Shown here: piece after piece, positions 46,409 through 55,973 of the stretch | Layout: each line of letters begins with the position of its first letter | How positions within the stretch are numbered: position 1 is the stretch's first letter | Assembly: GCA_944390575.1 (NCBI GenBank) | Contig: CALXQJ010000005.1 | Location: forward strand, 33,249-97,248 | Direction: 5' to 3' | Source: an uncultured Spirochaetota bacterium | GTDB lineage: Bacteria > Spirochaetota > Brachyspiria > Brachyspirales > Brachyspiraceae | Length of the DNA stretch: 64,000 bases | Notes under the pieces: model-generated | What the model was told of the DNA's origin: nothing | The model's database searches: none | What the model saw: the letters and a program-made list of their open reading frames with translations, nothing else | Translations under genes and position numbers: made by a program

Positions 46409-47347
46409 ATGAGAAAAGATATAAAAAATCTTATTCAAGATGTAAAGTTTAATCAAAGATCATTAATTATAGGTTCTGCTTTTGTAGATATTATTGTTTC
46501 TATGAAGAGCTTACCTAAATTAGGAGATAATATAAGAGGTAAATTCAAAGGACAAATTCTAACAGGCAGTGCATTTAATGTTGCAGATGCTTTAGGTAGA
46601 CTTGGAGCTAATTTTGATTTGATGATTCCTGTTGGTACCGGTATTAATGCCAAAGTTGTAGAGGATGTTTTTGCAGATAGGGGATTTATTTCTTTGATAA
46701 AAGAAGATGAGGTAGATAATGGTTGGTGTATTACTCTTATAGAATCAAATAATGATAGGGCACTTATTACTATGCCTGGTGTTGAGAAAAATTTTAAGAG
46801 AGAGTGGTTTGATTATTATAACCCTATGGATTATGATTATTTTTATGTTTCAGGATATGATCTTGAAGGGGAGAATGGGAATACTCTTTTGGAGTTTTTT
46901 AGAAGAAAGACTAAGGATGCTAAAATAATTTTTGATCCTGGTCCTAGTATTGATGTACTTGATAGGGGGTTATTAGATAAGCTTTTAACTATAGGTACTA
47001 TACTTACTGTTAATGGGGAGGAACTTTTTAAGCTTACTAAGATAGGTAGTATTAGAGATGCACTTATGAGTCTTCATAAAGTTTCTAAGGAGGCTATTAT
47101 TGTTAGACTTGGGGATAGGGGTGCTACTATTATTGAGAATGATGAAATTTATAATGTAGAAGGGTTTAAGGTTGATGCTGTTGATAAAGTTAGTGCTGGT
47201 GATGCTCATGCTGGTGCTTTAATAGCTGGACTTTCTTCTGCTTTTAGTGTAGAAGAATCTGTATATTTGGCAAATAAGGTTGCTTCTATAGTTGTATCTA
47301 AGGTTGGTACTGCTTGTGCACCTACTATAGAGGAACTTTTATCTTAA
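46409..47347 (+). CDS. PfkB-family carbohydrate kinase
   Basis: A 312-residue sugar kinase of the ribokinase group. The N-terminal substrate motif is VDIIVSMKSLPKLGDNIRGK with the GGSANVA-like TGSAFNVADALGRLGA. The C-terminal ATP motif is DKVSAGDAHAGALIAGL, containing the catalytic aspartate. The usual GAGD reads SAGD. The sugar cannot be told from sequence alone. AAGGGA lies before the ATG. The NfeD gene follows after 23 bases. Confidence 0.88.
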   Translation: MRKDIKNLIQDVKFNQRSLIIGSAFVDIIVSMKSLPKLGDNIRGKFKGQILTGSAFNVADALGRLGANFDLMIPVGTGINAKVVEDVFADRGFISLIKEDEVDNGWCITLIESNNDRALITMPGVEKNFKREWFDYYNPMDYDYFYVSGYDLEGENGNTLLEFFRRKTKDAKIIFDPGPSIDVLDRGLLDKLLTIGTILTVNGEELFKLTKIGSIRDALMSLHKVSKEAIIVRLGDRGATIIENDEIYNVEGFKVDAVDKVSAGDAHAGALIAGLSSAFSVEESVYLANKVASIVVSKVGTACAPTIEELLS

Positions 47348-47370
47348 TTTTATTTTAGGATTATGATTTT

Positions 47371-48720
47371 ATGTTTAAGAGAGTTTGTTTTTTTATTATC
47401 TCTTTTTTATTTATTAGTTTATTTGTTTTTGCTAATGATGTAGCTAATAATAATGTATCTAAAGTATTTGTTATTAAGAAGTTAGAGTTTCAAGAGGTTA
47501 ATAGATGGTACTCTTCTTATATAAAGAAAGGTTTAGAGAAAGCTAAGGAGGAGGGGGCTACTTTAATTATACTTGAGCTTGATACACCTGGTGGTCTTGT
47601 AGCTTCTGCTTTGGAGATTAAGAATTATTTGATATCGAGCGAGATACCTGTTGTTACTTTTATTAATAAGAATGCTTTGTCTGCTGGAGCTTTAATATCT
47701 CTTAGCACTGATGCTATTTATATGTCATCTGGTTCTATTATAGGTGCTGCTACTCCTATTTATTTGAAAGATGGTAAGATTGAAAAGGCTTCTGAGAAGG
47801 AAGTTTCTGCTATGCGTGCTGCTATGCGTTCTTCTGCTGAGCGTATTAAAAAGAATGTTCGTGTTGCTGAGGCTTTTGTTGATGAAAGTATTACTCTTAC
47901 AGAAAAAGATGATGGAATAAATCTTGATAATAAAACTCTTCTTACACTTAGCACTGATGAGGCTATAAAAGTAAAAATTGCTGATGGAGTTGCTAATTCT
48001 ATTTCTGATATTATTAAGTTAAGAGGTCTTTCAGAACAGTCTGTTATTACTACTATTAGCGAAGAGAAGTATGATTTTATACTTAGATTTTTAATAAGCC
48101 CTGCTGTTCTTTCTGTATTAATATCTATTGGTTTGATAGGTGCTTTTATAGAGCTTAAGACACCTGGTTTTGGTTTGGGTGGAATAATATCTATACTTGC
48201 TTTTTCTATATTTTTCTTTGCTCAAGTTTTTGTAGGGGAGAGTTCTTATATTGCTCCTGCTGTATTTATTATTGGCGTTATTCTTATTGCTTTAGAAATA
48301 TTTGTTATACCTGGTTTTGGTATAGCTGGGGTTTTGGGTATAGTTGGTATATTTACTAGTATATTTATGTCTTTTGGGGTTAATAATTTTAAGACTGCTA
48401 GTTTAGCTGTATTTTTTGCTATTGTTATTTCTATTGTTATTATGATTATTCTTGCTCGTTTTATGAGTAAATCAAAGTCTTTTTCAAATCATTTGGCTTT
48501 GAATACTGATACTGCTAATTATCATAGTAGTGTTTCTTATGACTTTTTACTTGGTAGAGATGGTATTGCTGATACTTTTTTACGTCCTTCTGGTAATGTT
48601 ATTATTGATGATGTTAAGTATGATGTTATCAGTGATGGAGCTTTTATTGATAAGGGTAAGAGAGTAAAGGTAGTATTGGTAGAGGGCAGTAAGATAGTGG
48701 TTCGCGAGCTTAATGCTTGA
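47371..48720 (+). CDS. Long-form NfeD membrane serine protease
   Basis: A 449-residue protein with a signal peptide, an N-terminal ClpP-fold protease domain (ELDTPGGLVASALEIKNYL, the serine in NALSAGALIS, and a candidate catalytic lysine in the SAERIKK helix), then about four to five membrane helices and a C-terminal OB-fold NfeD domain (GRDGIADTFLRPSGNVIIDD). Long NfeD proteins usually sit next to a stomatin-like gene whose product they cleave; none is adjacent here. Confidence 0.9.
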   Translation: MFKRVCFFIISFLFISLFVFANDVANNNVSKVFVIKKLEFQEVNRWYSSYIKKGLEKAKEEGATLIILELDTPGGLVASALEIKNYLISSEIPVVTFINKNALSAGALISLSTDAIYMSSGSIIGAATPIYLKDGKIEKASEKEVSAMRAAMRSSAERIKKNVRVAEAFVDESITLTEKDDGINLDNKTLLTLSTDEAIKVKIADGVANSISDIIKLRGLSEQSVITTISEEKYDFILRFLISPAVLSVLISIGLIGAFIELKTPGFGLGGIISILAFSIFFFAQVFVGESSYIAPAVFIIGVILIALEIFVIPGFGIAGVLGIVGIFTSIFMSFGVNNFKTASLAVFFAIVISIVIMIILARFMSKSKSFSNHLALNTDTANYHSSVSYDFLLGRDGIADTFLRPSGNVIIDDVKYDVISDGAFIDKGKRVKVVLVEGSKIVVRELNA

Positions 48721-48783
48721 TTATTTTTGTATGGATTAACTCTATAATTATTGTAAGTTATTATATTAAGATTTTATTTGAAG

Positions 48784-48822
48784 AAGTGTCCTATTATATC
48801 TATAATAGAACACTTTGTTTTT
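48784..48822. terminator. Hairpin terminator between NfeD and a convergent small gene
   Basis: Fifteen-position stem (48784-48798 with 48801-48815, one mismatch) with a two-base loop, followed by TTTGTTTTTT on the plus strand. It terminates the NfeD transcript and may serve the convergent gene as well. Confidence 0.85.
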
Positions 48823-49040
48823 TATGCTTTACTGTTTAAAGTATTTTGTGCTATATCTATAGTAAGTTGTAATACGTATCTTTTTCCATCTCTACCCATA
48901 GCATAAGTGTATCTGCTTGATAATGATGAAATACTTTGAGCTACTTCTGTTTGAGTATTTTGAACATTATTTCTTTCTCTAACAATATTTGACATAGGCA
49001 TTTTATTAAAATTTGTTGAATTTATATTGTTAATATTCAT
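48822..49040 (-). CDS. Small protein, function unknown
   Basis: A 72-residue, Asn/Ser-rich protein. AAGGAG precedes the ATG, supporting translation. The middle contains SSLSSRYTYAMGRDGKRYVL, which loosely recalls the Y-x-G-x-DGKxY motif of SprA-related proteins; I do not consider that proven. It has no signal or membrane segment. Confidence 0.6.
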   Translation of the reverse strand: MNINNINSTNFNKMPMSNIVRERNNVQNTQTEVAQSISSLSSRYTYAMGRDGKRYVLQLTIDIAQNTLNSKA

Positions 49041-49132
49041 ATATCATACTCCTTTTTTATGAGCTTATGTATAAATTCACGGCAATATATAAAATAAACT
49101 TAATATAAAAATATGTATATATACATTATTGC

Positions 49133-49161
49133 TTGTAGAAATGTTCTTTTTAATGTATAAT
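49133..49161 (+). promoter_or_regulatory. Promoter of the AGCS symporter
   Basis: TTGTAG at 49133-49138, a 17-base spacer and TATAAT at 49156-49161 give a good sigma-70-type promoter. The ribosome binding site AGGGG follows at 49201-49205. Confidence 0.6.
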
Positions 49162-49210
49162 ATAATGTCTTATTTTTTATTTTGTAGACAAATGCAATAG
49201 AGGGGTAACA

Positions 49211-50614
49211 ATGATGGAAATTATTAACTTAATTATTAATAGTGTAAATGGAATAATGTATGGTTATGTACTTTTAATTGTTTTTGTATTAGTATCACTC
49301 CTTTTTACTTTTAGATTAAGAGGTATACAGGTAAGTCATTCTATACACGCTCTAAAGCTTTTACTTACTACACATGAAAAAGGTGATGGAGTATCAGGCT
49401 TTGCAAGTTTTTGTATTAGTACAGCTTCAAGAGTGGGTACTGGTAATATTACAGGTGTAATGGGAGCTATTGCTACTGGTGGACCTGGTGCTTTATTTTG
49501 GATGTGGCTTATGGCTATACTTGGAGGAAGTTTAGCATTTACAGAAAGTACATTGGCACAATTATATAAAGAAAAAGATGTTAGTGGTAAATTTGTTGGT
49601 GGAGCTTCATATTTTATTAGAAGTAAATTAAAAAGTCCTATGTTAGCATTAGTATTTGCTATGATGATGATATTAACTTATACAGCATTTAATGGTATAC
49701 AAGCTAATACTATTTCAAATGCACTTACTAAATATAATATTAGTATTTATATAACAGCAATAATATTATCCGTTATTACAGGTTTAATTTTATTAAGTCC
49801 AAAGAGAGATGCTATAACTCACGCTTGTGTATTTATAGTACCTGCTATGGCTATACCTTATATATTAATAGGCTTATATGTATTTTTTACTAATTTACAA
49901 TTAGTTCCAGAGGTATTTAGAACTATTTTTGTAGAAGCATTCAAGCCTTCAGCTCTTTTTGGAGGTTCTATTGGTGCTACTATATCTATAGGTTTACAAA
50001 GAGGGCTATTCTCTAATGAGGCAGGTATGGGAGGAGCTCCACACGCAGCAGCAGCAGCACATACTTCTCATCCTTGTAAACAGGGACTTATACAGATGTT
50101 TTCTGTGTTTACAGATACATTGTTAATATGTTCTATTTCTGGTTTTATTTTATTATTATCTCCAGAAGCTATGGGAGCTATTAAAGATTTTGCAGGTATT
50201 AATTTATTTCAATTTGCAATAGAGTCTCATTTAGGTAGTATAGGTTCTTATTTTATTACTATTTGTATTTTATTTTTCTCTTATAGTTCTATACTTGGTA
50301 ATTTTTTCTATATAAAGGTTGGTACTTCAGCTATTAGAGATAATAAATTAGCTTATTTTGTAGTTGTTTTAATGACTATTGCTATAGTATTTGCGGGTTC
50401 TTTAGCTGAGTTTAAAACTATTTGGGGAGCTGGAGATATGTTTATGAGCTTTATGGCTTTAATTAATATTATTGTAATGCTTATATTAAGTAGTCCAGTA
50501 CACTCATTAACAAGAAACTATGTAGAACAACTTAAGGTACATAAAGATCCTGTTTTCATTAAAAAAGATGATACTCACTTTTGTAATGATGACTCAGTTT
50601 CTCAGTGGGATTAA
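49211..50614 (+). CDS. Sodium:alanine/glycine symporter (AGCS family)
   Basis: A 467-residue amino-acid/sodium symporter of the inner membrane. The family signature GTGNITGVMGAIATGGPGALFW is clear near residues 78-100, with a further FSNEAGMGGAPHAAAAA motif near 260. About eleven membrane helices are present. AGGGG precedes two adjacent ATG codons (49211 and 49214); either could be used. It has its own promoter. Confidence 0.93.
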   Translation: MMEIINLIINSVNGIMYGYVLLIVFVLVSLLFTFRLRGIQVSHSIHALKLLLTTHEKGDGVSGFASFCISTASRVGTGNITGVMGAIATGGPGALFWMWLMAILGGSLAFTESTLAQLYKEKDVSGKFVGGASYFIRSKLKSPMLALVFAMMMILTYTAFNGIQANTISNALTKYNISIYITAIILSVITGLILLSPKRDAITHACVFIVPAMAIPYILIGLYVFFTNLQLVPEVFRTIFVEAFKPSALFGGSIGATISIGLQRGLFSNEAGMGGAPHAAAAAHTSHPCKQGLIQMFSVFTDTLLICSISGFILLLSPEAMGAIKDFAGINLFQFAIESHLGSIGSYFITICILFFSYSSILGNFFYIKVGTSAIRDNKLAYFVVVLMTIAIVFAGSLAEFKTIWGAGDMFMSFMALINIIVMLILSSPVHSLTRNYVEQLKVHKDPVFIKKDDTHFCNDDSVSQWD

Positions 50615-50621
50615 TATATAT

Positions 50622-50650
50622 AGTATTTTGTAATACTTATATGTTTTTTT
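50622..50650 (+). terminator. Short hairpin after the AGCS symporter
   Basis: AGTATT (50622-50627) and AATACT (50632-50637) pair around TTGT, followed within a few bases by a seven-T run. The stem is short, so confidence is moderate. Confidence 0.5.
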
Positions 50651-50710
50651 GTATATTATAGACTTCTTTTATCTATAATTATATACACTACTATATCATT
50701 ATAGAGATTA

Positions 50711-50739
50711 TTGATATTTATAATTTTTTATGATATAAT
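50711..50739 (+). promoter_or_regulatory. Promoter of the PtsN-like gene
   Basis: TTGATA at 50711-50716, a 17-base spacer and TATAAT at 50734-50739, near consensus. The expected transcript start, around 50746, leaves a leader of only about 13 bases before ATG 50759. This rules out the longer in-frame start at 50711, which lies in the promoter itself. Confidence 0.75.
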
Positions 50740-50758
50740 ATGTAGTATGGGGGTAGTT

Positions 50759-51568
50759 ATGCTAAAAGTAATAGACAAAATTGTAAAAGAACATGTTTTT
50801 GAGGAAGTAGAAGCAAGTGACAAGGATACTTTATTTAAAGATTTAAGTGAAAGAATATCAAAAGTATCATCACAAACTTCGGATGTAATATATGATGCGC
50901 TGAAAAAAAGAGAAGATGAGTATACTACAAATATTGGAAATGGGGTTGCTGTTCCACACGGTAGAATAGATGGATATGGAAAGACTGATATTTTTCTTGG
51001 ATTTCTAAAAGAAGAAGTTAATTATGATTCTGATAGTGATGAAAATAGCCCTGTAAAATTAGTTTTTGCTATTATATCGGATGTTAACACTCCAGAGGAT
51101 TATTTATCTAATCTTTCTGAGATATTCTTTTTGGTGAATCAGAAGGATATTTTAGATAAGATTATAGAGTCTAGTAGTTTTGATGCTTTACATAGCTATT
51201 TAGAGGGTGTTAAGAATTTAGATGAGAAGTATGAGACAGAAAAACAAATTAAATTCTTAATAGAACTTGATAGAGCTGAGTTTAAATTAAAAGAGATAGA
51301 ATCAAACTCAGAAAATGCATCAGATGCTGTTATAAGTGAATATAAAAAGTATATAGATACTATCACAAGTAAGATAGATGTATCTACTTTAGATAAATAT
51401 AAAAGAATTAAAGACAGTAAAGGTGGAAGGGCTTTATCTAAAATTACAAATTATAAATGTAGTTCTTGTAATGTTGCTATACCTAAGATGACTGTAGCGG
51501 AAGTGAGAAGACAGAAGCAGATTATGCCTTGTTTTCACTGTGGTAAGATATTATATGCTACAGAGTAA
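50759..51568 (+). CDS. PtsN-like EIIA domain protein with C-terminal zinc ribbon
   Basis: About 269 residues. The N-terminal ~150 residues are a fructose/PtsN-type phosphotransferase EIIA domain, with the phospho-accepting histidine at H67 in NGVAVPHGRI. A charged helical linker follows (residues ~155-225), then a four-cysteine zinc ribbon (YKCSSCNVAIP and MPCFHCGKILY). The start ATG 50759 is set by GGGGG at 50749-50753 and the promoter just upstream. No EIIB or EIIC gene is nearby, so a regulatory rather than transport role is likely; the zinc ribbon may bind nucleic acid or protein. Confidence 0.85.
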   Translation: MLKVIDKIVKEHVFEEVEASDKDTLFKDLSERISKVSSQTSDVIYDALKKREDEYTTNIGNGVAVPHGRIDGYGKTDIFLGFLKEEVNYDSDSDENSPVKLVFAIISDVNTPEDYLSNLSEIFFLVNQKDILDKIIESSSFDALHSYLEGVKNLDEKYETEKQIKFLIELDRAEFKLKEIESNSENASDAVISEYKKYIDTITSKIDVSTLDKYKRIKDSKGGRALSKITNYKCSSCNVAIPKMTVAEVRRQKQIMPCFHCGKILYATE

Positions 51569-51579
51569 TAATTTATAGA

Positions 51580-51987
51580 ATGAAAATAAAATTAATTATA
51601 TTAAATATAGCTAAAATTAGTATATTATTTGTTTTAGCTATATTTTATTTATCTTGTTCTTCAAATAGACCTAATTCTCTCATAGAAAGTTTTTATAATT
51701 ATCCTAATCCTTTTAACAATAGAACTACAAGTACTACTTTTATAGTTTTATTAAAGGAGGGGGAGATAATTTCTGCAACATTAGATATTTATAGTCAGAG
51801 TGGAGATTTGGTAGATAGTAAATCTTTAATTATAACAGATTCTAATAGGAGAGAGGCTACTTGTGTATGGTCGGGTCTTGATAAGAATGGAAAATATTTA
51901 CCACCATCTCTTTATACATCAAAATTAACTTTAAAAGATAATAAAGACGCAACATATATAGAAGAGTTTAAAACTTTAATTAACTAA
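51580..51987 (+). CDS. Lipoprotein with FlgD-like Ig fold
   Basis: A 135-residue lipoprotein; the signal ends at YLSC. The mature part begins with YNYPNPFNNRTTSTTF, which matches the opening strand of FlgD-type Ig-like and sorting-domain folds, and continues with IYSQSGDLV and WSGLDKNGKYLPPSLYTSKL, the rest of that fold. Such domains usually sit at the C-terminus of large proteins; here it stands alone as the whole mature protein. It lies between the PtsN-like gene and recX. Function unknown. Confidence 0.8.
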   Translation: MKIKLIILNIAKISILFVLAIFYLSCSSNRPNSLIESFYNYPNPFNNRTTSTTFIVLLKEGEIISATLDIYSQSGDLVDSKSLIITDSNRREATCVWSGLDKNGKYLPPSLYTSKLTLKDNKDATYIEEFKTLIN

Positions 51988-52003
51988 ATAATTTTATACT
52001 ATT

Positions 52004-52624
52004 ATGACTATACTAAAAATGAGACTTAAGGGTGATAAGATATACATAAAAATATCATCCGACTATATATTTACTATACCTAAAAATGGCACTTATGAGC
52101 TTGATATATATGAGGGTATGGAATTAGAATTTGATGATATACCATATTTGAGATTAAGAGCTTATGAGGCTGCTGCTAAGAAGTGTGCTATTAGTATATT
52201 AAAAAGAGGTTTTATTTCTGAGGGTATGCTTAGAGATAAGATGCGTATTAAGGGGCATAAGAATAGATTTATTAATTTTGCTATTCAATATTGTAAGGAG
52301 TATGAGCTTTTAGATGATAAGAGATTTGTACGACTTGCTATTAGTAGTTTACGTCTTAAGGGTAAGAGTAATCGTCATATTCTTGATTATTTAAAAAAAG
52401 CTAAGATAAGTTCGAGGTTAATAGAAAAATCAAAGAATAAGCTTTCTGATGAGGGGGAGATTAAATTATTAAAAGAGGCTATAAGAAAATATTATAAAGT
52501 TTATGAGCATAAAGAAAAACAAGAAGAGTATATGATAAAAGCTTTAATGCGTAAGGGCTTTAAATATGATAGTATTAAAAGTTTAGTTTCAAGATATATA
52601 AAAAATCAGAAACGAAAAAAGTAA
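52004..52624 (+). CDS. recX: RecX regulatory protein
   Basis: A 206-residue helical protein that regulates RecA filaments. The central part holds RecX-type three-helix repeats (AAKKCAISILKRGFISEGMLRDKM, then FAIQYCKEYELLDDKRFVRLAI and SLRLKGKSNRHILDYL). The N-terminal ~40 residues form a beta-rich extension, seen in some members. No recA lies in the window. Confidence 0.85.
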   Translation: MTILKMRLKGDKIYIKISSDYIFTIPKNGTYELDIYEGMELEFDDIPYLRLRAYEAAAKKCAISILKRGFISEGMLRDKMRIKGHKNRFINFAIQYCKEYELLDDKRFVRLAISSLRLKGKSNRHILDYLKKAKISSRLIEKSKNKLSDEGEIKLLKEAIRKYYKVYEHKEKQEEYMIKALMRKGFKYDSIKSLVSRYIKNQKRKK

Positions 52625-52719
52625 TTATATAGTAAATATGCTTACTTGCAAAATGAGAAAGTTAATATTATTATAGTATATAATATTAACTCATTTCTTT
52701 GTTTGTTAGGAAACCTATT

Positions 52720-55317
52720 ATGACACATTTAGAATTAAGACAAAAATTTACAGAGTTTTTTAAAAGTAAAGGACATGCTATAGAAAAATCTTCTTCTTTA
52801 ATACCAATAGATGATCCAACACTTTTATTTACAACAGCAGGTATGTTACAGTTTAAGCCATATTATGCAGGTATAAAACAAGCACCATATAATAGAGTTG
52901 CTTCTATACAGAAATGTTTTAGGCTTTCTGATCTTGATAATATAGGTAAAACAGCTCGTCATCATACTTTTTTTGAGATGCTTGGGAATTTTTGTTTTAA
53001 TAGTGATTATTTTAAAAAAGAGGCTATGGAGTTTGCTTGGGAGTTTTCTACTAAGGTATTAAATCTTCCTGTTGATAGGCTTTATGTTTCTATTTATGAA
53101 AAAGATGATGATGCTTTTAGAATTTGGAATGAGAATATTGGGGTTGATGCTAGTAGAATAGTTAGACTTGGTAAGGCTGATAATTTTTGGGGGCCTGCGG
53201 GGGACTCTGGTGCTTGTGGACCTTGTTCTGAGCTTTATATTGATATGGGTGCTGATAGGGGTTGTGGTAAGCCTGATTGTTATGTTGGATGTGATTGTGA
53301 GCGTTATTTGGAGTATTGGAATTTAGTATTTAATGAGTTTTTTCAAGATACTGATGGAAAACAAACTCCTCTTCCAAGTGTTGGTATAGATACTGGTATG
53401 GGGCTTGAGAGACTTTGCTATATTATGCAGGGTGTTAATAGTAATTATGAGACTGATTTACTTAAGCCTATAGTTGATGCTATTTCTCATAAACTTAATA
53501 TTAAGTATGAGGGTGAAGCTAAGACTAAATTAAATTTAATGGCAGATCATTTAAGAGCATTAGTATTTGTTATTTCTGAAGGATGTACTCCTTCTAATGA
53601 GGGGCGTGGCTATGTTTTAAGACGCTTACTTAGAAGAGCTTTAAAGACTGCTTCTGATTTTGGATATAAGACAGCATTTTTAAATGAGCTTACTCATTGT
53701 GTTGTAGAGGTTTATGGTTCTATTTATGAGAATCTTATCAGTGAAGAGAGTAATGTTAAGAGAATACTTTTAGAAGAAGAAAATAAATTTATAAATACAA
53801 TATCTACAGGTATGAATAAACTTTATGCTGTAATGGATGAGTGTAAAGGTAGTAAGGTTATAAGTGGTGAAGATGCTTTTATGCTTTTTGATACTTATGG
53901 ACTTCCTTTTGATGTTACATTAGAAGAGGCTAAGGATAATGGATATACTGTAGATAAAGATGGTTTTGATAAGGCTATGGAAGCTCAGCGTGAGAGAAGT
54001 AGGGGAGTTGATTCTGATAAAAAGTCTAAGTTTGACTTTGTTGAGATAAGTGAAACTAAGTATGTTGGAGAAGATTTTGCTTCTATGTATAATGGTATTA
54101 GTGCTAAGGTTGTTGCTATTTATGATAATGGTAGTAAAGTAAAAACTAATTCTTCAAATAATTTTTTACTAATAACAGATACTTCTCCATTTTATGGTGA
54201 GATGGGTGGACAAGTAGGTGACACTGGATATATCAAAACATCTAATGGTAACACTTTAAAGGTGGTAGATACTCAAAAGAAAGAAGGCACTATTATACAT
54301 ATAGTAGAAGCTGATAATATAAAACTAAGTGTAGATGAAAGTGTTATAATGTTTGTAGATATAAATAGAAGAAATTCTATAAGAAAAAATCATACAGCTA
54401 CACATATATTACAAAAAGTATTGGAAGAGAAATTGGGCTCACATGTAAATCAGGCTGGATCATTAGTTTGTGAGAATTATTTGAGATTTGACTTTACTCA
54501 TCCTGATTCTATTAATGAGGATACTTTACTTTCTATAGAAGATAGCGTTAATAATGTAGTATTTCAATGTATGCCTGCTGATATTAAGATTATGCCAAAG
54601 AGCGAGGCACTTAATTATGGAGCTAAGGCTTTATTTGGTGAGAAGTATCCTGATATTGTACGAATATTAGATATTGGAAATGGATATTCTGTTGAATTTT
54701 GTGGAGGAAGTCATTTAACTAATACTTCTGAGATTGGTTATTTCCATATTGTAAGTGAAGGTTCTGTTGCTTCTGGGGTTCGTAGAATAGAGGCTATTAC
54801 TGGTCTTACTGCTGCTCGTGAGGCTACTGAGCTTTTTAGAAGTGTTAAGAGTTTGAGTAGAACTTTGGGTGCTAAAAGAATTGATGAGCTTAATACTCGT
54901 GCTGAAAGTTTACAGCAAGAGATAAAAAAATTACAAAAAGAAAATAAGCATTTAAAAACTTCTGGAGCTAATGCTACTTCTTTTATGGATAATTTTGAAG
55001 ATTTAAATGGTATTAGATTTTATAATTTAGAGTTTGATGAAGATATTAAGGATGTACGTCTTTATGCTGATACTATTAAAGAGAGAGTAAAAGATGGTGT
55101 ATCTATTATGATTAGTAAATCTTCTAATACTATATTAGTTCAGGTGACTGGTAGTGCTTTAAAAGATAAAAATATTTCAGCTAATAGTTTATTAAAAGAT
55201 ATTATTAATGTTTCTGGTGGACGTGGTGGTGGAAAAGATAGTTTTGCACAGGGTTCTATTTTAGATTTTAATAAGGCTAAAGATTTTATTAATCAGTTAA
55301 AGAGTAAGTTGGTATAA
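52720..55317 (+). CDS. alaS: Alanyl-tRNA synthetase
   Basis: Class II synthetase of about 865 residues, near the E. coli length. The start ATG 52720 (MTHLELRQKF) has AGGA at 52708-52711 eight bases upstream; the longer TTG start at 52699 is not supported. Visible parts are the motif RHHTFFEMLGNFCF, the GDSGACGPCSE segment, the editing-domain zinc motif HTATHIL and the later CGGSH, and the C-terminal domain with GGRGGGKDSFAQG. It is followed by a lipoprotein whose ATG overlaps the stop by one base. Confidence 0.97.
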   Translation: MTHLELRQKFTEFFKSKGHAIEKSSSLIPIDDPTLLFTTAGMLQFKPYYAGIKQAPYNRVASIQKCFRLSDLDNIGKTARHHTFFEMLGNFCFNSDYFKKEAMEFAWEFSTKVLNLPVDRLYVSIYEKDDDAFRIWNENIGVDASRIVRLGKADNFWGPAGDSGACGPCSELYIDMGADRGCGKPDCYVGCDCERYLEYWNLVFNEFFQDTDGKQTPLPSVGIDTGMGLERLCYIMQGVNSNYETDLLKPIVDAISHKLNIKYEGEAKTKLNLMADHLRALVFVISEGCTPSNEGRGYVLRRLLRRALKTASDFGYKTAFLNELTHCVVEVYGSIYENLISEESNVKRILLEEENKFINTISTGMNKLYAVMDECKGSKVISGEDAFMLFDTYGLPFDVTLEEAKDNGYTVDKDGFDKAMEAQRERSRGVDSDKKSKFDFVEISETKYVGEDFASMYNGISAKVVAIYDNGSKVKTNSSNNFLLITDTSPFYGEMGGQVGDTGYIKTSNGNTLKVVDTQKKEGTIIHIVEADNIKLSVDESVIMFVDINRRNSIRKNHTATHILQKVLEEKLGSHVNQAGSLVCENYLRFDFTHPDSINEDTLLSIEDSVNNVVFQCMPADIKIMPKSEALNYGAKALFGEKYPDIVRILDIGNGYSVEFCGGSHLTNTSEIGYFHIVSEGSVASGVRRIEAITGLTAAREATELFRSVKSLSRTLGAKRIDELNTRAESLQQEIKKLQKENKHLKTSGANATSFMDNFEDLNGIRFYNLEFDEDIKDVRLYADTIKERVKDGVSIMISKSSNTILVQVTGSALKDKNISANSLLKDIINVSGGRGGGKDSFAQGSILDFNKAKDFINQLKSKLV

Positions 55318-55946
55318 TGAGTTTGATAAGATATATAATATTATTTATTATTTCTTTTTTATTATTTATATCTTGTGCTACTAAAGATGCATCTTTAAGA
55401 AATCTTGATGATGTACATAAGGCAGAGTCTTCTCTTGTTCGCTATAATGAGAATGAAGATATTATTCTTAGCATTGTTGATGCTGCACAAAATGGAAGTC
55501 GTGATGTTCGTTCTGAGGCTTTATGGGTTCTTGCTAAGCTTCAGGCACAGGTTGCTTATAGTGATTTTGTTAAGCTTTCCGTTGAGGATCCTGATTTTAA
55601 TGTTCGTGCTTTAGCATTATATGGTGTTGGTAGTGTTCGTGGTAAAAGTGTTGATGCTATAGACAGTGTACGTCGTGCTATTAATGATACTAATTTGCAA
55701 GTTCAGATAGAGGCTTTAAAAGTTGCTGGTATATTAAATGAACCTCGTCTTTTAAACTCTATTTTAGAGAGTTTATCTAGTAAAAATAAGTGGGTTAGAA
55801 TTACTGCTGTGGAGGCTCTTAAAGATTATAAGGATAATAGAGTAGATAGATCGCTAAAATTATTACTTTCTACTGATAGTGATTTAGCTGTAAAATCTGC
55901 TATTAAGCAGGTGCTTGAGTATAGAGAGAAAAATATTAATAATTAA
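55317..55946 (+). CDS. HEAT-repeat lipoprotein
   Basis: A 209-residue lipoprotein, signal ending at FISC. The mature part is built of HEAT-type helical pairs: DVRSEALWVLAKLQAQV, NVRALALYGVGSVRGKS, QVQIEALKVAGILNEP and WVRITAVEALKDYKDN. Such proteins are scaffolds. Its ATG overlaps the alaS stop (TAATG), so it is translationally coupled to alaS, an unusual arrangement for a lipoprotein. Confidence 0.88.
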   Translation: MSLIRYIILFIISFLLFISCATKDASLRNLDDVHKAESSLVRYNENEDIILSIVDAAQNGSRDVRSEALWVLAKLQAQVAYSDFVKLSVEDPDFNVRALALYGVGSVRGKSVDAIDSVRRAINDTNLQVQIEALKVAGILNEPRLLNSILESLSSKNKWVRITAVEALKDYKDNRVDRSLKLLLSTDSDLAVKSAIKQVLEYREKNINN

Positions 55947-55973
55947 GTATATTAAGAGGTTAGCAATTAATTT

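Noticed and set aside
50711..50758. Longer start for the PtsN-like gene
   Set aside because: This stretch is the -35/-10 promoter; GGGGG and the family alignment fit ATG 50759.
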